Assembly (NCBI GenBank): GCA_022712315.1
Contig: JALAGS010000170.1
Span: 1 to 64,000, forward strand
Direction: 5' to 3'
DNA from: Sphingobacterium sp.
GTDB lineage: Bacteria > Bacteroidota > Bacteroidia > Sphingobacteriales > Sphingobacteriaceae
Length of the DNA stretch: 64,000 bases
The translations under genes and the position numbers were made by a program. Below the pieces are notes generated by a model. The model was not told the DNA's origin, did no database searches, and saw only the letters and a list, made by a program, of their open reading frames with translations. Shown here piece after piece: positions 55,948 to 64,000 of this stretch. Numbering within the stretch: the first letter of the stretch is position 1; each line of letters starts with the position of its first letter.

Positions 55948-56532
55948 ATGTCCTTACATCAAGATGCCGAATTAAAGAAAGCTGTCCTTGACCTGCCGCA
56001 AAAGGAGAAAGATAAACTCCTCGTACGCCTGATAAGCAAGGACAAAATGCTGATCAAGCAATTGCATTTCCAATTACTGGAAAACGAGTACGATTTAGAA
56101 GATCGCATTGAGAAACTACGCCAGCAACTGGCGCAATTGTTCGATATTGGTTTAAGTCAGATCGCCAATACACCACACCATAGTAACTTTATTGCGCTGA
56201 GCAAGCTGGTGAAGCAGGCAAGTGGATTAGTCAATGAGCACGAAAAAGTCACCAAGGACAAAAATAGCGAAGTAGAATTTAGATGTTATATCCTGAAGCG
56301 TGCCATTGCCGACTATGACAGGCTTTTTGACTCTTCTTACCAGTCTGCTGCCCATAAATTGCATAAATACATTACAGGGCGAATAAAACATGCTGTAGGT
56401 AAATACAGTAAATTGCACGAGGACTTTCAGTTCGACTATCGGGAAGATTTTCAAAACACGCTAGATGCTTTTGGTAATACAACACTAAAAAGCTATATTA
56501 GTGAACAGAAGATTGATATCGACCTAAATTAA
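55948..56532 (+). CDS. Conserved Bacteroidota protein of unknown function
   Basis: A 194-residue soluble, mainly helical protein (LPQKEKDKLLVRLISKDKML; EDRIEKLRQQLAQLFD), with no signal or catalytic motif that I know. The ATG at 55948 is chosen: an upstream TTG at 55843 would put the terminator at 55881-55913 inside the gene. A 43-residue membrane protein follows after 2 bp, so the two are likely translationally coupled. Confidence 0.75.
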   Translation: MSLHQDAELKKAVLDLPQKEKDKLLVRLISKDKMLIKQLHFQLLENEYDLEDRIEKLRQQLAQLFDIGLSQIANTPHHSNFIALSKLVKQASGLVNEHEKVTKDKNSEVEFRCYILKRAIADYDRLFDSSYQSAAHKLHKYITGRIKHAVGKYSKLHEDFQFDYREDFQNTLDAFGNTTLKSYISEQKIDIDLN

Positions 56533-56534
56533 CC

Positions 56535-56666
56535 ATGAGAAATAGCAAGAACCGTGTAAAAATTGGATCCTTTCGTGTTACGGCTTACGAACAATATAAA
56601 ATAATCTATTTAGCCACATTGTTGCTATTCCTTGTCTTCGCATATACTTTTTACCTGGCTCAATAA
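56535..56666 (+). CDS. 43-residue single-span membrane protein
   Basis: A short frame starting ATG at 56535, only 2 bp after the preceding stop. It encodes a basic N-terminus (MRNSKNRVKIGS) and one hydrophobic segment (about 23-42, IIYLATLLLFLVFAYTF), ending AQ. A basic amphipathic part plus one helix and the close coupling to the 194-residue gene make it a likely real small protein, though I do not recognise it. Confidence 0.5.
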   Translation: MRNSKNRVKIGSFRVTAYEQYKIIYLATLLLFLVFAYTFYLAQ

Positions 56667-56824
56667 AATCAGTACCGATTAATCAGCCTGTTACTTTTGA
56701 AAGGCTTTAAAGTATCCCCTTCGTAACGAGCAAGTCAGCCATTTTTTTACCAAAAAATTTAGCACTTCATACCCAATACTTGATACTATTTCGTTAAATT
56801 CGCAATTATTCGAAATTTTTGCTC

Positions 56825-59800
56825 GTGAGAATTCAAGAAATATTAGAAAAATACAGCCAAAGCGAATCTGTCCAGTCGCTTACCAAGGCCATGCAGTCCA
56901 AAAACCCAAAGATCCAGCTGAAAGGACTTATTGGATCATCGGATGCATTTATAGCCGTATCTTCTTACAACTTACAAGAACGTCCGATGGTCTTTATCTT
57001 ACCGACTCATGAAGACGCTTCTTATTTTTTAAGTGATCTGGAAAGCCTGCTGGATAAACAGGTTCTTTTTTTTCCTTCGTCTTATCGCAAATCGTTTGAT
57101 TTTACACAAACTGACTCTGCCAATGTATTGCAACGTGCGGAGACGTTAAGTTCACTTAACCACACATCCGAATTGCCTAAAATGGTGGTTACGTATCCGG
57201 AAGCTATTGCTGAGAAAGTGATCAACCGCAACGACCTGGATAAAAACACGTTAGAAATAACAGAAAACACAGCGCTAAGTATTGATTTCATCAACGAATT
57301 TTTGATCGAATATGATTTCGAACGTGTCGACTTTGTGTATGAACCGGGACAATTTGCGATACGCGGCGGTATTGTAGATATCTTTTCTTTTTCGAATGAC
57401 CTCCCATATCGTATTGAATTCTTTGGCGATGACATCGAAAGCATACGTACATTTGACATAGAATCCCAGCTTTCTGTCAAAAAAATCCACAAAGTAACCA
57501 TTGTACCGAATGTACAGGCAAAATTCCTGACATCCCAGCACATTTCCTTATTGGAGTATGTCGATCAGGGGGCAGCCATATGGATTAAAGACGCTCAATT
57601 TACCTTGGATATTGTTAAAGATGGTCTCAAGAAAGCAGAGAAATTATGGGCGGGGCTAACCGATAAGCAGAAAAAGGATAATCCGGAATGGCATAATCCT
57701 ACCTATGAATTTACAGACGAGAAAAACCTCAATGCCTTATTTTTTGAGTTCCCAATCATCGAATTCGGCAAACAGTTTTTTTATAAAGCCGAAGTAACCC
57801 TCAAGTTCGATATCCACCCACAACCTTCGTTCAATAAGGATTTTAATCTCCTAATTCATAATTTCAAAGAGAATGAGGGCCAGCGCATCCAAAATCTGAT
57901 CTTCTCCGATTCGACCAAACAGGTTGAGCGCATCTATACCATTCTAGAAGACCTTGATAAGTCGGCGACCTTTATTCCAATTCATAAAGCTTTACGGGAA
58001 GGCTTTAGAGACGACAGTTTAAAACTGGCCTGCTATACGGATCACCAAATATTTGACAGGTATTATAAATACAAACGTAAGAAGGCTTACGAGCGTTCAC
58101 AGGCAATCACGCTCAAGGATTTGCGGGATCTTAAACCCGGAGATTTCATCACTCATATTGATCACGGTGTGGGCCGTTATGGTGGCTTGGAAAAAGTAGA
58201 TGTTAACGGCAAATCTCAAGAAATGATCCGCTTGATCTATGCAGACAATGATCTTCTGTATGTGAACATCAACTCTTTAAACCGCATCTCCAAGTATTCA
58301 GGCAAAGAGGGCACAGTTCCCAAAATGAATAAACTGGGTACGGATGCCTGGGACAAACTTAAGAAGACAACCAAGAAAAAGGTTAAAGATATTGCGCGCG
58401 ACCTGATTATGCTCTATGCTAAACGCAAAGCACAGCATGGGAATGCATTTTCACCGGATAGTTACTTACAGAATGAATTAGAGGCTTCCTTTATTTATGA
58501 GGATACACCCGATCAGGAAAAGGCTACTGCTGATGTAAAAAAAGATATGGAATCGCCACATCCCATGGACCGGCTGATCTGCGGGGACGTTGGCTTCGGA
58601 AAAACAGAGGTTGCCATCCGTGCAGCCTTCAAAGCTGTAGCGGACAGCAAACAGGTAGCCGTTTTGGTACCAACAACTATTCTCGCATTGCAGCATTTCC
58701 GGACATTTTCGGAGCGACTAAAAGGTCTTCCGTGCACAATTGATTATATCAACCGTTTCAAGACGACGAAACAGATTAAAGATACGTTAGCAAGGCTTGC
58801 TGAAGGGAAAATAGACATTATCATCGGTACGCATCGTCTTGTTAGCAAAGATGTCAAGTTCAAAGACCTTGGCCTGATGATTATCGATGAGGAGCAAAAG
58901 TTTGGCGTTACTGTAAAAGAGAAATTGAAAGTGATGCGCGCGAATGTGGATTCGCTGACATTAACAGCAACACCTATACCGAGAACCTTGCATTTTTCAT
59001 TGATGGGCGCCCGCGATTTGAGTATCATCTCGACTCCGCCGCCCAACCGGCAGCCGGTACAGACAGAACTTCACGTTTTCAATGAAACGTTGATCGGTGA
59101 AGCTGTCAGTTACGAACTGGATCGCGGCGGACAGGTATTCTTTATCCATAACCGTGTGGCAGATCTTCCACAGCTGGGCAATTTGATCCGCAAACTGGTT
59201 CCAGGGGCCCGTGTCGGTGTTGCACACGGGCAACTTGAAGGCGACGAACTGGAGGACGTGATGCTCAAGTTTATTAATCATGATTTCGATGTCTTAATCG
59301 CCACAACGATTATTGAGGCAGGTCTTGATATTCCAAATGCGAATACGATTATTATTAATCATGCGCATATGTTCGGCCTCAGTGACCTGCACCAAATGCG
59401 AGGTCGGGTCGGCCGCTCCAATAAAAAGGCTTTCTGTTATCTGCTGAGCCCACCACTGTCGACCTTAACATCGGAAGCCTATAAACGACTTTCTGCGATA
59501 GAAGAGTTTTCAGAACTGGGCTCTGGATTTAATGTTGCCATGCGCGATTTAGATATACGTGGTTCGGGCAACCTGCTGGGTGGCGAACAATCGGGCTTTA
59601 TTGCCGAGATCGGTTTCGAAATGTATCATAAAATCTTAGACGAAGCTATTCAGGAACTGAAAGAGGATGAGTTTTCAGAAGTATTCGCTGATGAGAAAGA
59701 ACGAAAGTATGTATCCTTTACGCAGATTGACACAGACCTTGAGGTATTGATCCCCGATGAATATGTAACGAATATTACTGAGCGGTATAATCTATATACG

Positions 59801-60160
59801 GAACTCTCCAAACTGGAGAACGAGCAGCAATTGGCAGCCTTTGAGAAAGAGCTTGAAGATCGCTTTGGCCCCATCCCACGAGAAGTATTTGAATTATTCA
59901 ATACACTTCGTTTACAGTGGTTTGGCAAAACGATCGGATTTGAAAAAATAGCGTATAAAAAGCATACATTGAAAGGTTATTTTGTCAACAACCCCAAATC
60001 AAGCTACTTTGAATCAGACCAATTTGGCCGTGTACTTTCCTTTGTACAAAGCCATCCAGAGATCAGCAACCTCAAAGAAGTCAAAGGCCAGCTACGTTTA
60101 GCGCTAAACAATGTGAATACTATTGGATATGCGTTGAGCCTTCTGAAAGAAATGTTGTAA
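56825..60160 (+). CDS. mfd: Transcription-repair coupling factor Mfd
   Basis: Removes RNA polymerase stalled at lesions and recruits UvrA for repair. UvrB-like N-terminal module (about 1-340), then the RNA-polymerase-interacting CarD-like domain with GDFITHIDHGVGRYGGLEKV (about 440-500), RecG-like helicase core with Walker A GDVGFGKTEVAIR (about 586), DEEQ Walker B IDEEQKFGV (about 688), motif VI QMRGRVGRSN (about 860), and the C-terminal TRCF domain. About 1111 residues, usual. No ATG is near: the start is GTG at 56825 or TTG at 56819; the GTG is preferred because it gives the family N-terminus VRIQEILEKY. It appears to have its own transcript. Confidence 0.95.
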   Translation: MRIQEILEKYSQSESVQSLTKAMQSKNPKIQLKGLIGSSDAFIAVSSYNLQERPMVFILPTHEDASYFLSDLESLLDKQVLFFPSSYRKSFDFTQTDSANVLQRAETLSSLNHTSELPKMVVTYPEAIAEKVINRNDLDKNTLEITENTALSIDFINEFLIEYDFERVDFVYEPGQFAIRGGIVDIFSFSNDLPYRIEFFGDDIESIRTFDIESQLSVKKIHKVTIVPNVQAKFLTSQHISLLEYVDQGAAIWIKDAQFTLDIVKDGLKKAEKLWAGLTDKQKKDNPEWHNPTYEFTDEKNLNALFFEFPIIEFGKQFFYKAEVTLKFDIHPQPSFNKDFNLLIHNFKENEGQRIQNLIFSDSTKQVERIYTILEDLDKSATFIPIHKALREGFRDDSLKLACYTDHQIFDRYYKYKRKKAYERSQAITLKDLRDLKPGDFITHIDHGVGRYGGLEKVDVNGKSQEMIRLIYADNDLLYVNINSLNRISKYSGKEGTVPKMNKLGTDAWDKLKKTTKKKVKDIARDLIMLYAKRKAQHGNAFSPDSYLQNELEASFIYEDTPDQEKATADVKKDMESPHPMDRLICGDVGFGKTEVAIRAAFKAVADSKQVAVLVPTTILALQHFRTFSERLKGLPCTIDYINRFKTTKQIKDTLARLAEGKIDIIIGTHRLVSKDVKFKDLGLMIIDEEQKFGVTVKEKLKVMRANVDSLTLTATPIPRTLHFSLMGARDLSIISTPPPNRQPVQTELHVFNETLIGEAVSYELDRGGQVFFIHNRVADLPQLGNLIRKLVPGARVGVAHGQLEGDELEDVMLKFINHDFDVLIATTIIEAGLDIPNANTIIINHAHMFGLSDLHQMRGRVGRSNKKAFCYLLSPPLSTLTSEAYKRLSAIEEFSELGSGFNVAMRDLDIRGSGNLLGGEQSGFIAEIGFEMYHKILDEAIQELKEDEFSEVFADEKERKYVSFTQIDTDLEVLIPDEYVTNITERYNLYTELSKLENEQQLAAFEKELEDRFGPIPREVFELFNTLRLQWFGKTIGFEKIAYKKHTLKGYFVNNPKSSYFESDQFGRVLSFVQSHPEISNLKEVKGQLRLALNNVNTIGYALSLLKEML

Positions 60161-60178
60161 GATATAGTGATGCATCCG

Positions 60179-60222
60179 ATATAAATAAAATCTACTCAAT
60201 ACGTAGATTTTATTTATATTTG
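60179..60222 (+). terminator. 17-bp hairpin after mfd overlapping a -7 element
   Basis: 60179-60195 pairs perfectly with 60203-60219 (GTAGATTTTATTTATAT), loop TCAATAC, T-rich end. The end of the stem contains TATATTTG (60215-60222), a consensus -7 element for the next gene. It can be the mfd terminator, with the promoter built into it. Confidence 0.6.
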
Positions 60223-60362
60223 ATAGACAAGACAAACCTTCTTCGGGGCTATTTGCACCAACAATGCTTTCAAACGAATTGAAGGTTCCTTACGATCAAA
60301 GATGCGACAAGTTCGTATTATGGAGACTTAAGGCAATACAAGCATCAATCAACATTATTAGT

Positions 60363-61553
60363 ATGGCAACCAATACCGAAACGATACTCGTCCATGAAGG
60401 ACAGCAATTCAACCAGACATCTGCAGTAACAACTCCAATCTACCAGACATCCACATACGTTGCAGATCCTGATCCAGCGGAATACATCAAGGCTGCTACC
60501 GAACCGAAACACCCTTATTTCTATCATCGTCATGGCAACCCGACGAATAGCCAGGTAGCGACCATCCTAGCCAAATTGGAAAAAACGGAGGATGCATTGG
60601 TTTTTGCAACAGGTATGGCAGCGATCAGTACCGCCATATTGGCCATTGTTAAATCGGGAGATCATATTGTCGCACAACATGCACATTATTCCGGAACGGC
60701 TATTTTCTTTAAGGAGTTCTTAACGGATTATGGTATCACAGTTACGGCTGTGGATCAGACAGATGTTTCAGCGTTTGAAAAAGCTATTCAGGCAAATACC
60801 AAGCTGATTTATATAGAGACTCCATCAAATCCTAATCTCCATATCACGGACCTAAAAGCGATCGGAGAACTCGCCAAACAGCATGGGATTCAGAGTATGG
60901 TCGATAATACCTTTGCCTCCCCTATTAACCAAACACCGACAGATTTTGGAATTGACATCGTTGTCCACAGTGCCACGAAATATTTGGGCGGACATAGTGA
61001 TCTCACTGCTGGTGTCGTCTGCGGTACGCGGGACTATATCGCCCGTGTATGGAAGCGATCGGTCGCTTTGGGGGCATCACTTGCACCGCTTGACTCCTGG
61101 TTATTGTTACGCGGATTGAAAACGTTAAGTCTACGTGTGAAACAGATTAATGCAAATGCCATTCAGCTGGCCGAATTTTTGGACCAGCACCCAAAAATTA
61201 AGAAGGTCAGTTACCCCGGGTTACCCAATCACCCCCAACATGAGCTCGCAGCCCAACAAATGAGCGGGTTTTCGGGTATGCTTTGTATGGAGCTGAACGG
61301 TAAAGATGAAGAAGAAGCTTTTTCAAATGCGCAGACATTCATCAATGGTCTCCATATATTTATCAACGCGGCCAGTCTAGGTGGCGTGGAGTCCCTTATT
61401 GTGCATCCAGCCAGTATGTGGGGCGGTCATCATACGAAGGAACAGAAAGAAGCTTCGGGAATTACACAGGGCATGTTGCGCATCTCTGTTGGAATCGAAC
61501 ATATCGATGATTTAATTGCCGATTTAAAACAGGCTTTAGATCAACTTAACTAA
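60363..61553 (+). CDS. Cystathionine gamma-synthase/methionine gamma-lyase-type PLP enzyme
   Basis: A 396-residue PLP enzyme of the Cys/Met metabolism family. The PLP Lys lies in HSATKYLGGHSD (about 201), with YHRHGNPTN near 55-63 and the conserved LETPSNPNL-like segment. It forms cystathionine from O-acylhomoserine and cysteine, or degrades methionine or cystathionine; sequence alone does not settle which. ATG at 60363 (MATNTETILVHEG) is preferred to an upstream ATG at 60264 that adds 33 residues without family likeness. Upstream lies a leader with the arms AACCTTC and GAAGGTT, but no known SAM riboswitch is visible. Confidence 0.9.
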   Translation: MATNTETILVHEGQQFNQTSAVTTPIYQTSTYVADPDPAEYIKAATEPKHPYFYHRHGNPTNSQVATILAKLEKTEDALVFATGMAAISTAILAIVKSGDHIVAQHAHYSGTAIFFKEFLTDYGITVTAVDQTDVSAFEKAIQANTKLIYIETPSNPNLHITDLKAIGELAKQHGIQSMVDNTFASPINQTPTDFGIDIVVHSATKYLGGHSDLTAGVVCGTRDYIARVWKRSVALGASLAPLDSWLLLRGLKTLSLRVKQINANAIQLAEFLDQHPKIKKVSYPGLPNHPQHELAAQQMSGFSGMLCMELNGKDEEEAFSNAQTFINGLHIFINAASLGGVESLIVHPASMWGGHHTKEQKEASGITQGMLRISVGIEHIDDLIADLKQALDQLN

Positions 61554-61592
61554 CACTTATGTGCTAAGTCTTTATCAAAAAGGGCAAAAAAT

Positions 61593-61624
61593 AAGGGGAA
61601 TAGCACGTTAATGTTATTCCCCTT
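61593..61624. terminator. Terminator between the gamma-synthase and galK genes
   Basis: AAGGGGAATA (61593-61602) pairs with TATTCCCCTT (61615-61624), between convergent genes; probably bidirectional. Confidence 0.75.
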
Positions 61625-61641
61625 ACTGTACCTATTTTTTA

Positions 61642-62793
61642 TTAAAGTACGCGGGTACCGTCGGCAATCCTGACCTGAATGACCGAAAGTTCTTTATCAA
61701 ATTTCTGTTTGTATTCTTTTTCGAGTGTTGGCAAAATTGAAGGTAATACACCTTCTTTGACGATATTGATCGTACAGCCACCGAAACCACCGCCCATCAT
61801 TCGGGCACCGATCACCTCAGGAAACTGCTTGACATAATCGACCAAATAATCCAATTCCGGACAGCTAACTTCATATACCTTGCTCAAACCCTCATGGCTT
61901 TGAAAAATATATTGTCCCAGCTGAACAACATCTCCTGAACGCAGTGCATCGCAAGATTTCTCTACACGCTCATTCTCGCGGACAACAAAGCTTGCCTTAG
62001 CGTAAATGTCAGCATCTTTGTCCTTAACCAATTCATCAAGCATCTCGACCGTTACATCACGCAGGTTCTTGACCGTTGGATATTTTTCACGCACCCAGGC
62101 AGAAGCCTGCTCGCACTGCTCGCGACGTGTGTTATATGCCGTCGAAGCCAGAGAATGTTTCACATTGGTATTCAGCAATACCACTTCATATCCTTTAAGA
62201 TCAAGTGGAACATACTCGAATCCCAATGTACGGCAATCCAACTTGATAACATTTTTTTCTTTCCCAAAGGCCGATGCAAACTGGTCCATGATACCACACA
62301 TCACACCAGCATACGTATGTTCAGCTTTTTGGGCTATCTGTGGAATATCCAGTTGCTCTACCTGCAGATCAAACAATTCGCTAAGTACCAGCGTCACCGC
62401 ACATTCAACAGCAGCTGATGATGATAATCCGGCCCCAAGCGGCACATCACCATCGATATAAAGGTTAAATCCACCTAAAGCTGCACCGCGTTTCTGATAC
62501 TGATCGACTACACCGAGAATATAGTTTGGCCAATGTTTTTCTGAAATAGCGATCTCCGCTAATTTTACCTCATGACGTTCCTGATAGTCTTCTGCATACA
62601 ATACGATCGTATCATCCGACCGTTTGCTTATAGCAACATAAATTGCTTTATCAATCGCTGCAGGCAATACAAACCCATCATTGTAATCTGTATGTTCGCC
62701 GATAATATTAATGCGTCCGGGGGAAGAAACCACAAGCGGTTCTTCTTGATAGTGTTCTTTAAATTTATTTACAATTGTATCCTTTGTTATCAT
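61642..62793 (-). CDS. galK: Galactokinase
   Basis: Phosphorylates galactose to galactose-1-phosphate with ATP in the cytoplasm (Leloir pathway). GHMP-kinase family: GRINIIGEHTDYNDGFVLP (about 27-45, sugar binding), GDVPLGAGLSSSAAVECA (about 110-127, ATP loop) and MMGGGFGGCTINIV (about 333-346). Its 383 residues are usual. ATG at 62793 gives the family N-terminus MITKDTIVNKF; a longer frame would overlap galT. It begins 1 bp after the galT stop, so the two are translationally coupled. Confidence 0.96.
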   Translation of the reverse strand: MITKDTIVNKFKEHYQEEPLVVSSPGRINIIGEHTDYNDGFVLPAAIDKAIYVAISKRSDDTIVLYAEDYQERHEVKLAEIAISEKHWPNYILGVVDQYQKRGAALGGFNLYIDGDVPLGAGLSSSAAVECAVTLVLSELFDLQVEQLDIPQIAQKAEHTYAGVMCGIMDQFASAFGKEKNVIKLDCRTLGFEYVPLDLKGYEVVLLNTNVKHSLASTAYNTRREQCEQASAWVREKYPTVKNLRDVTVEMLDELVKDKDADIYAKASFVVRENERVEKSCDALRSGDVVQLGQYIFQSHEGLSKVYEVSCPELDYLVDYVKQFPEVIGARMMGGGFGGCTINIVKEGVLPSILPTLEKEYKQKFDKELSVIQVRIADGTRVL

Positions 62794-62794
62794 C

Positions 62795-63844
62795 TTATTT
62801 AGCTTTATAATGTACTGTCGAACAATTTCGCAACTGTTCTGCGGCAACTTCTGGTGTTATATCACGTTGTGGGTTTGCTAACATCTCATAGCCGACCATA
62901 AATTTTTTCACTGTTGCAGAACGCAACAATGGTGGGTAGAAGTGCATATGCCAATGCCATTCTGGATGATCGCCATCATTTACTGGCGCCTGATGCATGC
63001 CAGCGGAATAAGGGAAAGATGTTTTGAAGAGATTGTCGTAACGCGTCGTCAGTAACTTGAGGATAGCGGCAAAATCGGCCTTTTCTTTTTCGTCAAACCC
63101 GGCAATATTCTGAATAGATCGTTTGCTGACAATCATCGTTTCATAGGGCCAAGCAGCCCAGAAAGGTACTAAAGAAACAAAAGAATCGTTCTCGTCTATA
63201 ATTCGTTCCTCCTTTCTTAGTTCGGCTTTAACATAATCTGACAGAATGGTGCGCTGGTACTTATCGAAATAATTCTGTTGCTGAACAGATTCTTTTTGTA
63301 TTTCTACAGGCAAATGGTTTTGTGACCAGATCTGTCCATGTGGATGCGGGTTACTGCATCCCATAATTGCACCTTTATTCTCAAAAATCTGGATGTATTT
63401 AATCCATTCAACCTTGGATAATTCCACAAACTCTTTCTGCCAAAGATCAACCACAGCCTTTATCGCTACCTGATCCATTTCTGGAAGTGTAAGATCGTGA
63501 CGTGGGGTGAATGCAATGACTTTACAGATCCCTCTTTCAGTCTCTGCGACAAACAATTCGTCCTCATTAAATTCTTGCTGGCTTGTATCTTTTAATAAAG
63601 CTGAAAAATCGTTCACGAAAACAAAGCTTTCTTTATAATCCGGATTGACGTCACCGTCCGCCCGTTTATTGGTTGGACATAAATAGCATTGCGGATCATA
63701 CTCCGGTCTGTTATCTCCCGGAAGATCCTCTACTTGCCCTTGCCAAGGTCTTTTACTACGATGCGGAGAGACAAGTACTTTTTCCCCGGTAAGAATATTC
63801 ACACGTGTGTGGGGAGAGTCCCCAAAGTTTAAAGTTGATTGCAT
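62795..63844 (-). CDS. galT: Galactose-1-phosphate uridylyltransferase
   Basis: Exchanges UMP between UDP-glucose and galactose-1-phosphate (Leloir pathway). HIT-superfamily: NPHPHGQIWSQ (about 158-168), with the active-site His in the HPH motif; DNRPEYDPQCYLCPTNKRADG has Cys residues of the zinc type, as in the E. coli enzyme. The later part (HWHMHFYPP) carries the second His cluster. 349 residues, usual. It is the first gene of the galT-galK unit; galE is not in the window. Confidence 0.96.
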   Translation of the reverse strand: MQSTLNFGDSPHTRVNILTGEKVLVSPHRSKRPWQGQVEDLPGDNRPEYDPQCYLCPTNKRADGDVNPDYKESFVFVNDFSALLKDTSQQEFNEDELFVAETERGICKVIAFTPRHDLTLPEMDQVAIKAVVDLWQKEFVELSKVEWIKYIQIFENKGAIMGCSNPHPHGQIWSQNHLPVEIQKESVQQQNYFDKYQRTILSDYVKAELRKEERIIDENDSFVSLVPFWAAWPYETMIVSKRSIQNIAGFDEKEKADFAAILKLLTTRYDNLFKTSFPYSAGMHQAPVNDGDHPEWHWHMHFYPPLLRSATVKKFMVGYEMLANPQRDITPEVAAEQLRNCSTVHYKAK

Positions 63845-63912
63845 GTCATGTATAACTGGTGTACAGAATACACAATAATAGCTATATTAACTCAAAAGTC
63901 AAAGGGGATTTT

Positions 63913-64000
63913 TTATGCGCTAAACTTTGGGTCTTGCGCTTTTAACAATTCGAATATGGTAATCTCAGGCAGAATTCCAACACGCCCCGGATAGCCTAAA
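63913..64000 (-). CDS. Partial: C-terminus of a probable calcineurin-like phosphoesterase
   Basis: The last 28 codons of a minus-strand gene that enters from the right edge. The visible end GYPGRVGILPEITIFELLK matches the C-terminal pattern (G-x-P-x-R-x-G-x-x-PEIT-x-x-x-L) of bacterial metallophosphoesterases. With only this part, the family is a guess. It is 68 bp before the galT start on the same strand, so cotranscription is possible. Confidence 0.45.
   Translation of the reverse strand, partial: LGYPGRVGILPEITIFELLKAQDPKFSA

Noticed and set aside
1..64000. tRNA, rRNA, CRISPR array, insertion sequence, integrase or attachment site
   Set aside because: No T-arm or anticodon pattern, no repeat-spacer array, no transposase-like or recombinase protein and no direct repeats flanking the accessory stretch were seen.

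Overview
The window is a chromosomal segment of a Bacteroidota bacterium, most likely Sphingobacterium or a close relative (genus inferred from overall protein character, not searched). Signs are a SusC/SusD pair, SusC-like and DUF4270/kelch lipoproteins, lipoboxes of the L-x-S/G-C type, the Bacteroidota promoter pattern TTG-N19/20-TAnnTTTG at several genes, and an almost complete lack of strong Shine-Dalgarno sequences. No rRNA, tRNA, CRISPR, insertion sequence, integrase or replication origin was found.

Layout: 0-5 kb SusC/SusD nutrient importer, a relic of an ATPase gene and a small lipoprotein; 5.7-10.3 kb housekeeping (recG, hflX, lipB); 10.4-16 kb accessory stretch with an SH3-type secreted protein, two tandem coiled-coil HTH repressors, and a divergent two-gene operon whose second product is a duplicated nucleotidyltransferase-like/HEPN protein; 16-20.3 kb NAD(P)-binding protein, CPA1 Na+/H+ antiporter, and a small protein coupled to a MocR regulator; 20.4-26.3 kb five-gene iron/siderophore uptake operon preceded by a structured leader; 26.4-33.2 kb metallo-hydrolase, L-serine dehydratase, GHL10 hydrolase, GH3 hexosaminidase and a TetR regulator; 33.4-41.3 kb outer-membrane barrel, histidine kinase/response regulator, DUF4270-kelch lipoprotein operon; 41.3-46.4 kb glutaminyl cyclase-yraN-dnaG operon and a UDP-glucose dehydrogenase of animal-like sequence; 46.5-53.2 kb M3 peptidase, DUF4407 membrane protein, RmuC and a metal-ligand-poor arginase-fold protein; 53.3-64 kb NAD-dependent epimerase, a phosphoserine phosphatase fused to a vestigial SerA and an ACT domain, a small-protein operon, mfd, a cystathionine gamma-synthase-type enzyme, the galT-galK Leloir operon, and the 3' end of a probable phosphoesterase.

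Genes that work together: recG, mfd, rmuC and dnaG all act in DNA replication and repair but are not clustered with one another. The iron operon encodes a receptor, a periplasmic metal-binding-type protein, two small membrane proteins and a PepSY membrane protein. The serine-related genes (L-serine dehydratase and the SerB/ACT fusion) are far apart. The most unusual items are the SerB-SerA relic-ACT fusion, the (NT-HEPN)x2 protein with its repressor pair and shared 12-bp inverted repeat, the arginase-fold protein that has lost half its metal ligands, and the leader of the iron operon with two hairpins carrying the same hexaloop.
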